From NCBI RefSeq assembly GCF_000186865.1, contig NW_008705567.1:496583-560582 (forward strand): a DNA stretch of 64,000 bases, in the 5' to 3' direction. The translations under genes and the position numbers were made by a program. Source of the DNA: Aureococcus anophagefferens. Taxonomy: Eukaryota; Sar; Pelagophyceae; Pelagomonadales; Pelagomonadaceae. Numbering within the stretch: position 1 is the first letter of the stretch; the number at the start of each line of letters is the position of its first letter. The notes below the pieces were generated by a model, which was not told the origin of the DNA, did not search any database, and worked only from the letters and a program-made list of their open reading frames with translations. Of this stretch, positions 57,354 to 64,000 are shown piece after piece.

Positions 57354-58489
57354 TTAGGTCGCGGTCGCCGCGCGCGCCCGGGGGAAGTAGGCGTCGATGG
57401 GCCGCTGCGTCGGCGCGGCGACGGCCGGCGGCGCGCAGGGCCGCGCGTCGGGCCAGAAGAGCGCGCCGGGCGGCGGCCAGTCGCGGAGCAGGAGCACGTC
57501 GTCGTCGAGGTCCTGGAGCTCGTCGCAGAAGCCGAACCAGTAGACGACGGCGCCCGCGCCCAGCCGGTTCACGTAGCCGAGGAGCTGGGCGCGGTGGTCG
57601 CCGCCGTACGCCGCCGGCGACCCGAACATGGCCTTGGAGTCGACCCAGTTGACGACCTGGGCAGGAAAAGGGTGATTCAAGTTCTCTTCAACATGAGTGT
57701 TCCGCGCGCGCGCGTTCCGGAAAAATCATCTATGCTTCGAGACCGTGCCGAGAGATGATCGCTCGTCCAAAAACCAGCCGAAACGAGTGGAAAACGGCCG
57801 AGATCGGAGCCTTTGAAGTTGAGAATTTCGCTCTCTTTTCCTGCCCTGTTGACGACGCTGAGCCGCGGCCGCGCGTCGTCGGGCCGCGGCGGCCGCAGGA
57901 AGCCCAGGGGCACGACGAGGTGCACGTCCGGCGTCTTCGAGAAGCCCCGCCCCCGCAGGTCGTCCTCGTGCTCGAAGGGCGCGCCGACGCGCTCCAACGC
58001 GCCGCGCAGGAGCATCTCGTACTCGACGCCGACGGCGCGGCGCGCGGCGTCGTGGCGCGGCGCGCAGTGGGCGTCGGTCGCCGCGCAGGCCTCGACGTCG
58101 CGGCGCAGGCGCGCGTCCGCGATGCGCGCCGGCGCGCGCACGACGTCGCCGACGTCCGCGCGGCGGAGCCCCAAGACGCCCTCGACGACGAGGCGCGCGA
58201 CGAGGAACGGCGGGAAGCCGACGCGCGACGCGATGGCCGGGAGGGACTCGCCTCCGGCCCAGGCCGCGGCGTACTCGCCGGCGCGCTCGCGGTGGCCGTG
58301 GGCGCTCTTGCGCACGCGGGCGCTGTGCATCTGGTGCCAGAGGCTGCTCAGCGCCTCGTAGGGCACGCCCAACGACCGCGCGAGCGCCGGCGCGAGGGGC
58401 GCGTCGCCCGGCGCGGCCTCGCAGGCGGCGCAGGCCGAGTCGTAGAGCGCGCGGCTCCAGCCGGCGTCGCAGGGCGCGGGCGCGGCCAT
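57354..58489 (-). CDS. CDIN1: CDIN1 (C15orf41-type) predicted nuclease
   Basis: Two exons give 311 residues. The N-terminal half is helical (LYDSACAACEAAP, VPYEALSSLWHQMHSARV, IASRVGFPPFLVARLVVEG), as in CDIN1, where helix-turn-helix units precede the nuclease domain. The PD-(D/E)XK-like core follows: LRGRGFSKTPDVHLVVPLGF (TPD motif near residue 188), NWVDSKAMFGSPAAYGGDHR (E/D-x-K) and GAGAVVYWFGFCDEL. In humans CDIN1 partners codanin-1 and is mutated in congenital dyserythropoietic anaemia; the fold resembles Holliday-junction resolvases. The introner falls in the catalytic region and splicing restores SVVNWVDSK. Confidence 0.88.
57657..57848 (-). mobile_element. Introner, family B (192 bp), sense
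   Basis: Exact duplication ttgacgac at 57649-57656 and 57849-57856 (GTCGTCAA in gene sense). Intron 57657-57856, GT-AG, phase 0. Confidence 0.94.
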
Positions 58490-58564
58490 GCCTCGGCAGG
58501 CAAGGTCGACCCGGCACGCTTGTTTGAACGCTTGTGGCAATTGATCGGGCAGAAGGCATCGACT

Positions 58565-59086
58565 ATGGCGCGAATCTTGCTGCTCGTCCTCGCCGCCGCG
58601 AGCGCTCTCCGGGCGCCGCAGCCGCTGCGCGTCGTCGGTCGCCCCTTGCGCGCCGCGCCGCCGGGCCTGAGCTCCAGGGACGTGGCGCAAGTCGTCTCGA
58701 CGCCGCCGGCGGCCATTGCGAAGCGCCTCGCGCAGCGGAAGACGCAGGAGACCGCGCGGATCCTCCAGTCGAAGCGGCGCGCCGCGGAGACGCTCCTCGA
58801 CGCGGCGCTCGCCCGGAGCCGCGTCGTCGCGCGCGCGCCCGCCGTCGTCGAGCCGGAAGTCGCCGCTGTCGCTGCTTCGCTCCTCGCCGCGGGCGCGCTC
58901 CTCGCCGCGCCCGTCGTCGCGAAGACCGCGTCGCTGGCGGCTATCGCCGCGGGCGCGTACGCCCTCGCGGTCGGGGCGCTGCGCCCGAACTCGCGCGCGG
59001 CCGCGCGGCTCCGGCGCCTCGGGAAACCGCTCGTCGCGCGCCGCGCGGCCCCCGCGCCGCCCTGCGACCACGTCATGGGCTGCTAA
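58565..59086 (+). CDS. Plastid-targeted-type small membrane protein
   Basis: 173 residues. MARILLLVLAAASALRAPQP has the hydrophobic signal plus an ASA-like cleavage context followed by a basic, Pro/Ala-rich transit-like segment, as in heterokont bipartite plastid targeting (the +1 residue is Leu, not the usual Phe). Two adjacent hydrophobic helices (VAAVAASLLAAGALLAAPVV; LAAIAAGAYALAVGAL) suggest a membrane protein. Family unknown. Divergent from CDIN1 with 75 bp between starts; stop 13 bp from the next gene's stop. Confidence 0.55.
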   Translation: MARILLLVLAAASALRAPQPLRVVGRPLRAAPPGLSSRDVAQVVSTPPAAIAKRLAQRKTQETARILQSKRRAAETLLDAALARSRVVARAPAVVEPEVAAVAASLLAAGALLAAPVVAKTASLAAIAAGAYALAVGALRPNSRAAARLRRLGKPLVARRAAPAPPCDHVMGC

Positions 59087-59099
59087 GGTAGCGGCTTAG

Positions 59100-60782
59100 T
59101 CACGCCCAGGCGTCGTCCGCGTCGCCGTCGTCGTCGCTGTCGACCATCCACGCGAGGACGTCGTCGTTCGCCTCCGCCGCGTCCGCGAACATGAGCCGCA
59201 TACCCGGCGGCGCCACGGGCAGGTCCTCGTGCTCGTCGTCGTCGCGGGCCCGCTTCCGCGCCTTGCCCCGCGAGGAGCCGTGCGGGTTCGCGGCGTCGTC
59301 CGGCACCTCGAGGTAGTGGACCAATTTGAGGTTGTGGAGCTCGCGCGCGTCGTACTGGTCGCCGTGGCCCCGCCCCGACCGGCCCCGGTCCACGGCCGTG
59401 ACCAGGTGGTAGACGCGGCGCACGAGCCGCGGGCCCGCGGCGCCCCGGCGCCGCCGCTCGCGCGCGTAGCCGAAGCTCAGGCGCATCTCGCCGTCGACCT
59501 GGAGCTGGCCGTGGGCCTGGTCCTCCCACCGCTCCCAGGTCGCGCCGTCGTTGTTCTTGAGGTAGTGGAGGTGCGTCCGCCGGTCGAGCACCCGGAGGTC
59601 GCCCGAGTTGGGCCGCGCGGGCGCGAGCCGCGCGCTCTCCGGAGGCACGTAGTCGCGGCGCCGCAGCGGCAGGTCGCCGGCGACGTGCGCCTCCAGCAGG
59701 TCGACGATCTCCGGCGCCTTGAGCCAGCGCGTCGCCGCCGCGGCCGCGACGTTTCTCGCGAAGTCGCCCGCGAAGTCGTCGGACGCCTCGCGCCGCGCGA
59801 CGGCGACGCGGCAGGCCGATAACGAGCCTTCCCGCATTTCTCCGCCGTCGCTCGAGTCCTCGGAGTCGTCGTCGTCGAGGGGCGGAAACGCCTCGCCGCC
59901 GAGTCCCTCGAGCTCCGCCTCGAGGTCCGAGTCGTCGACGTCGTCGAGGCTCCGGCGCGCGGACCGGCCGACGTCGCGCACGAGCGCGCGGAGGCACTTG
60001 GCGACCTCGGCGCGGTCCTTGCGCGCCTTGGCGAGGTCCCGCGCCCGCTCGCGGTCCGCGCGCGCCCGGGCCTTGGCTTCCCGCGCCGCGCGCCGCTCCT
60101 CGAGCGTGCCGAGGCCGCCGTCGCGGAACGCGCCCGGCGACCGCGACGCGACGGCGGCCTCGCGCGCGGACCGCCGCGGCGGCGCGGCGAACTCGGAGTC
60201 GTCGCGGAAGACGTGCTTCTTGTACTTTTTTTTCGGCGGTTTTGTGGGTTTCGCGGCGGGCGCGCCAAAGCCGAGCGCCTCGAGCTTGGCCCGGTTCTCC
60301 GCGACCTTGCGCTCGCGCAGCAGCTCGTAGTCGCTGAGCTGGCGCGCCGGCGCGGGCGCGGGCGCGGGCTTGTTTTTCTTCGGCGCCGCGGGCAGCGGCA
60401 GCGCGTCGCCGGGCGCGACCGCGACGTCGTCCGTGTCCGGCGTCGGCAGACTCTCGCGGACCTCGTGCTCCTCCAAATCCTCCGCGTCGTCCGCGAGCTC
60501 GCCGCCGTCGTAGGCCACGCGGTAGAGCGCCGCGGGGGCGCCGCGCTCGTCGAAGAAGTCGCTCTCGGCGGCGGAGAGCCAGCCGACGACGACGCCCTCG
60601 ACGCGCCGCAGGAAACCGTCCTCCGACGTCACCGTGCGGTAGACGCGCCGCCCGACGAAGTCGGAGCCGTCCGTGCGCCAGTCGACCGCCGCGGCACCGT
60701 CGGCAGCCTCGGGCGTCGTCGGCGCGTCCGAACCCTGGGCCGCCTCACCGGAGCCCGACGGCTCCGAAGCTGGCTCCTCCAT
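59100..60782 (-). CDS. Tudor-like chromatin protein
   Basis: 560 residues, no intron. Residues about 40-110 form a small beta-barrel: GSDFVGRRVYRTVTSEDGFL, then EGVVVGWLSAAESDFF and YRVAYDGGELADDAEDLEEH, the 'YxVxYDDG-ED-E' pattern of Tudor/Agenet-type histone readers. A basic coiled region with YELLRERKVAENRAKLEALG follows, then acidic Asp/Ser stretches. The C-terminal half (THLHYLKNNDGATWERWEDQ; LVRRVYHLVTAVDRGRSGRG) is a mixed alpha/beta domain I do not recognise. A chromatin or transcription role is likely. Confidence 0.6.
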   Translation of the reverse strand: MEEPASEPSGSGEAAQGSDAPTTPEAADGAAAVDWRTDGSDFVGRRVYRTVTSEDGFLRRVEGVVVGWLSAAESDFFDERGAPAALYRVAYDGGELADDAEDLEEHEVRESLPTPDTDDVAVAPGDALPLPAAPKKNKPAPAPAPARQLSDYELLRERKVAENRAKLEALGFGAPAAKPTKPPKKKYKKHVFRDDSEFAAPPRRSAREAAVASRSPGAFRDGGLGTLEERRAAREAKARARADRERARDLAKARKDRAEVAKCLRALVRDVGRSARRSLDDVDDSDLEAELEGLGGEAFPPLDDDDSEDSSDGGEMREGSLSACRVAVARREASDDFAGDFARNVAAAAATRWLKAPEIVDLLEAHVAGDLPLRRRDYVPPESARLAPARPNSGDLRVLDRRTHLHYLKNNDGATWERWEDQAHGQLQVDGEMRLSFGYARERRRRGAAGPRLVRRVYHLVTAVDRGRSGRGHGDQYDARELHNLKLVHYLEVPDDAANPHGSSRGKARKRARDDDEHEDLPVAPPGMRLMFADAAEANDDVLAWMVDSDDDGDADDAWA

Positions 60783-61607
60783 CGACGATTGCTGCCGCGG
60801 AGCCGCTCGGTCGGAGAGCGCGCCGAGGTGAGGGCGGGGCAAAAGGCTTCATCCGGGCGCACCTCGCCGCGGAGGCCGCGGACCAGTCGAGCTACCTCAA
60901 CCAGATTCTCACAAAGCTCTCGTCCCTCAGCCTGCAGGCGACCTGGTGCTTCCTCGCGCGCTGCGCGAGCGCGCGCATGGTCCACATCGCGCGCGCCGTC
61001 GACTGGAGGGCATGCCATGATGGTCTTCAATCGAGTATGAGGGGCTGCCCTTCGATCACCTGTTTGATACATTCATCCGGGTTAGAAATACGGGGGCTTA
61101 TACGGTCCGGGTAAGCTTCCTGAGGTAAATGATATGGGAAAATCCCACCTCCACCCATATCCGAGTCGATCTCTTCGAGTACTCGGTGAGGCGTTCGGTG
61201 GCAGCGGGCAGATATGCGCACAATCGCAAGCAAGAGCAAATAAAGCAGAAAGACCCACCCCACACCAAAAAGCCATTCGATCCATTGCAAATTTTCACAT
61301 TTCTTCACGCGCCAAAAAACAAACGAAAATGTCGCTACGGTATACTGTGTCCGGAGTCCCCCGGCCAACTTGAAGGCGCGCCGCGGCGACAGGTTCCCTC
61401 AAGGACCAGCGGTGACTGGACCTGTGAAGATTGTAAGAAAACAATCTGTCCATCGTGCTTCCAGGACGCGCCCAGGACTCGTGCAGGACGGCCGGACGCA
61501 CTGTGGGACGCGCGCCCGGACGCGAAGCCGTCGCCGGTGCAACCTTGCTTCACCTTGAAGATTTTTGGGCCCCGGCCTTTCCATATTCGCAGATCGCCCC
61601 GTGCCAG
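60783..61607. other. Intergenic region: retroelement relic and low-GC stretch
   Basis: 825 bp. A reverse-transcriptase-like fragment lies at 60842-61110. From about 61080 to 61340 the sequence is markedly lower in GC, with direct and inverted AT-rich segments and no convincing gene; 61370-61607 is GC-rich leader sequence of the M16 gene. Confidence 0.55.
60842..61110 (+). pseudogene. Possible non-LTR reverse transcriptase fragment
   Basis: One frame reads GFIRAHLAAEAADQSSYLNQ, ILTKLSSLSLQATWCFLARC and ASARMVHIARAV, resembling the connection region of LINE polymerases (a Leu-rich helix, then a Cys and 'R-x-x-H-x-x-R'). There is no start codon and the frame stops at about 61111. Too short for certainty. 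Confidence 0.3.
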
Positions 61608-63100
61608 ATGTTGTCCGCAAAAGCAGCCCTCCGCACGGGCCGCGCGGCCGGCGTGCGCACGCTCGTGACGTCGTCGGACCTGCCCAACGGCGTGAACGCC
61701 GTGTCGACGGCCTTCAACGGCCCCGTGGCCTCGGTCGCCCTCTTCAGCGACCTCGGCACGCGCAGCGAGACGCCGGCGACGAACGGCGCCCTCGCCGTCG
61801 TCGCCCAGGCGCGCGCCGCCGCCGCGGGCGCCGCCGTCGCCAAACTCGGCGGCGCCGTCACCGGCGCGGCGACGCGCGACGGGAGCTCGCTCGTCGCGAC
61901 GGTGCTCAAGGAGCACGCGCCCGCGGCGGCCGCCGCGCTCGCGGCCGCGGCCGCCGAGGCCCCGTCGGCCGCGGCCTTCGAGGCCGCCAAGGCGACCGTC
62001 CTCGCCGCCCAGGGCGGCATGGTCGAGGAGGTCCACGGCTGCGCCTACCTCGAGGCGCCCTACGGCCTCCCGGCGAACGGCACCGCCGCGTCGCTGGCGA
62101 ACGTCACGCACACGGACGCCGCGGCCCTCCTCGCGGCGCCGACGGCCTACACGGCCGTCGGCGTCGGCTGCGACGACCTGGCCGCCTTCGGCGCGCTGCC
62201 GGCCGCGTCGGCGGGCCTCGTCGCCTTCGACGACTCCGCCGCGGCGATCTTCACGGGAAGCGACAAGAAGACGTCCTACGACGGCCTGCCCCTCGCGGAG
62301 CTCGCCGTCGCCTACGAGTTCCCCCTGCTCTCGTCCGAGTTCGGCGCGGCGGCGACGCTGCTGCCGTCCGTGCTCGGCGCGGGCGCGAACGCCGGCGGCG
62401 CGTCGCTGAAAGAACCCTACAACGCGCACGGCAAGCTCCTGTGCCGTTCAAATCTTCAACCCGACTTCGATGTGAGCGTATTCTTCGACACACGCTCTTT
62501 GGCTGTGCTTCGAGAACTCGACGAGAGCGATCGATTCGTCCGAGAATCAGCCGAATCGACGTCGACGTGACCGAGCTAGAGAGGTTTGAAGTTTTTGCTG
62601 GACGGGGCGTTCCACCGGTTGATTCGCACACAGGTAAGCTCGTCCGCGACCTCGCGGAGCAGGGCGCGGCGGCCTTCGTGGCGCCCTTCTACGCGCCCTA
62701 CGCCGACACGGCCCTCTTCGGCGTCCACCTCGCCGCGCCGGACGTCCGCGTGGAAGACGCGGTCTGGTACACGATGAACAATTTGGTGCGCCTCTCCTTC
62801 GGCGTCACGGACGCGGAGCTCGCGCGCGCCAAGCTCGCCTACAAGGCCGAGCTCGGCGCGTCCATCGCCTCGCCGGCGGCCGTCGCGGCCATGCTCGGCG
62901 CGCACGTCAAGCTGCTCGGCGCGCCGCTCGCGCCGAACGAGCTCCTCGCGATGGTCGAGGACGTCGAGCTCGACGAGATCAAGGCCCTCGCCTACGAGCA
63001 CCTCCACGACTGCGACCACGCCCTCGCCGCCGTCGGCCCCGTCCACGAGCTCCCGGACTACAACTACGTCCGCACGGCGTCCTACAACCACCACTCCTAG
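61608..63100 (+). CDS. Mitochondrial M16 peptidase-family protein (MPP/complex III core type)
   Basis: Two exons give 429 residues. The N-terminus (MLSAKAALRTGRAAGVRTLV) is a good mitochondrial presequence. The M16 fold follows: LPNGVNAVSTAFNGPVASVA, ALFSDLGTRSETPATNGAL, then in the second half TDAELARAKLAYKAELGASI, APNELLAMVEDVELDEIKAL and the C-terminal LPDYNYVRT. The zinc motif HxxEH is absent, so this is a non-catalytic core subunit of the cytochrome bc1 complex or an alpha-MPP-like protein. The introner removal restores AHGKLVRDLAEQG. Confidence 0.78.
62439..62633 (+). mobile_element. Introner, family A (195 bp), antisense, left end eroded
   Basis: Duplication gcaagctc (62431-62438) / gtaagctc (62634-62641). 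Intron 62431-62633, GC-AG, phase 1. The left end reads CTGTGCCGTTC (8 bp lost); the right end GATTCGCACACAG is nearly intact. Confidence 0.9.
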
Positions 63101-63178
63101 GTCGTCCAAGTCTACCGCGACCGCGACTCCCCCCCCCCGCCGCCGGCCCCGGCGCGCGCGCCGGCACGTTTATACACC

Positions 63179-64000
63179 TTAGACCCGCACGGGGCCGCCG
63201 CCGCCCTCGAGCTCGAAGTAGCCCGTCGGCACGAGGCCGGACACGCCCGCCGCGTTCCGGACCTCGCTCCAGCCGTCGTCCATGGTCTTGAGCACCTCGA
63301 GGCGCTCGCCGGGCACGAGCGCGAGCATCCAGTCGTCGCTGGCGGCGAACTCGAAGGTCGCCGTCGCGCGCCTGGCGACGGACACGCGCTCGAACGCGTC
63401 CGCGAGGGCGCCGACGGTCGGCGCCGGCGCCGGCGCGGGCGCGCGCTGCTGGAGGTCGTGGGCCTCCTGCCCGCCGCGCTGCACGCGGTCGTAGAGCGCC
63501 GCGAGGTCCAGGCCCGGCGCGCGGAGCGCGAGCGCCCGCCGCCCGGGCCCCGCGGGGTCGCCGAGCGCGTCGCGCGAGTCGAGGAGCCGCTGGAGCGCGC
63601 CGCGGAACGCGTCGACGGCCCCCGCGGGGTCGCCCCGCGCCAGGGCCGCGGCGCCCGCGTCGGCGCCGCGCTGCGCGTCGAGCGCCGCGGCGACGGCCGC
63701 GTCGTCCAGCGCCCGCAGCCGGCTCGCCTCCGCGGCGCGCGCGCGGCCCGCCTCCGCGGCGCGCGCGGCCTCCGCGGCCTCGGCCTCGAGGCGCAGCGAG
63801 TGGGCCCGCCGGTCCTCGGCGTCGTTGCGGAGCGCCGCGCCGATCTCGAGGGACTCGCGCTTCCGGAGGTCCTCGGCGACCTCGCCCGTCTTCGCGTGGA
63901 TCGCCGACCGGGCCAAGTCCGCGTGGCGCCGCGGGTCCGTCGGCCGCCGGAGCTTGAGCTCGAGGGGCCGGTGCGCCGCGTCGAGGATTTTGGTGACGGC
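63179..64000 (-). CDS. PDZ-coiled coil-SH3 adaptor (N-terminus off the window)
   Basis: The frame is open to the right edge, where AVTKILDAAHRPLELKLRRP resembles the last helix and strand of a PDZ domain. A long Ala/Arg/Glu coiled coil follows (RAAEAGRARAAEASRLRALD), then a small helical unit (AVDAFRGALQRLLDS) and a C-terminal SH3 domain (TATFEFAASDDWMLALV, GERLEVLKTMDDGWSEV, GVSGLVPTGYFEL). Probably a scaffold at the membrane cytoskeleton. The SH3 resembles that at 16380-17114. The start lies outside the window. Confidence 0.6.
   Translation of the reverse strand, partial: AVTKILDAAHRPLELKLRRPTDPRRHADLARSAIHAKTGEVAEDLRKRESLEIGAALRNDAEDRRAHSLRLEAEAAEAARAAEAGRARAAEASRLRALDDAAVAAALDAQRGADAGAAALARGDPAGAVDAFRGALQRLLDSRDALGDPAGPGRRALALRAPGLDLAALYDRVQRGGQEAHDLQQRAPAPAPAPTVGALADAFERVSVARRATATFEFAASDDWMLALVPGERLEVLKTMDDGWSEVRNAAGVSGLVPTGYFELEGGGGPVRV

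Overview
The window looks like nuclear DNA of a small marine stramenopile alga, most probably the pelagophyte Aureococcus anophagefferens or a close relative. The DNA is very GC-rich, genes are packed on both strands with gaps often under 100 bp, and the gene set is eukaryotic (unconventional myosin, axonemal dynein tail, DIS3, EDRF1, CDIN1, RGS, a plastid-type N-terminus). The strongest diagnostic is a large set of 'introners': short non-autonomous DNA transposons lying inside coding exons and acting as spliceosomal introns, a phenomenon reported for this species (Huff, Zilberman and Roy, Nature 2016).

I place 23 introner copies (21 independent loci; two are duplicated by the assembly) in three families. 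Family A is about 203 bp with ends CTGTGTGG...CCACACAG. Family B is about 180-195 bp with ends C(T/A)GGGCAGG...CCTGCCCAG. Family C is about 80 bp. Nearly every copy is flanked by an 8-bp target duplication that starts with GT or GC in the sense of the host gene. Taking the intron as first duplication copy plus element (GT/GC...AG) restores the reading frame in every gene. Fourteen of 21 loci use GC, not GT, as donor. Splicing across the myosin switch-I motif and the dynein, CDIN1, EDRF1 and GH32 frames supports these boundaries.

Layout. 1-9000: beta-propeller secreted protein (partial), MED22-like protein, a one-TM protein, a CC2D1/Lgd-like DM14 protein, a secreted ShK-like/methyltransferase fusion, a WDR76/Cmr1-like WD40 protein and an unrecognised multi-exon protein. 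9000-22400: EF-hand protein, GH32 enzyme with an embedded PAN-like module, 2-hydroxyacid dehydrogenase, BART-like protein, sulfotransferase, SH3 protein, KsgA/Dim1 rRNA methylase, an unknown, a second EF-hand protein and an RGS protein. 22588-27566: an unconventional myosin interrupted by a 50-N gap. 27700-31300: a low-GC orphan gene, a membrane-anchored unknown and a GH16 glucanase. 31390-37683: a PhyH dioxygenase and an ankyrin gene, divergent, with a complete 4.1-kb pogo/Tigger-like transposon inserted between their start codons. 37695-43762: EDRF1, artificially lengthened by an unmerged 2,453-bp contig overlap. 43960-64000: class IV aminotransferase (with an in-frame stop), RRM protein, an unknown, DIS3, an ankyrin protein, a truncated dynein heavy chain, a SHOCT-like protein, CDIN1, a plastid-type membrane protein, a Tudor-like protein, an M16 peptidase-family protein and a PDZ-SH3 protein (partial).

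The genes do not form one pathway. The unifying theme is intron creation by mobile elements, with copies of different ages, both orientations and three families visible side by side. No CRISPR array, rRNA or convincing tRNA was seen.
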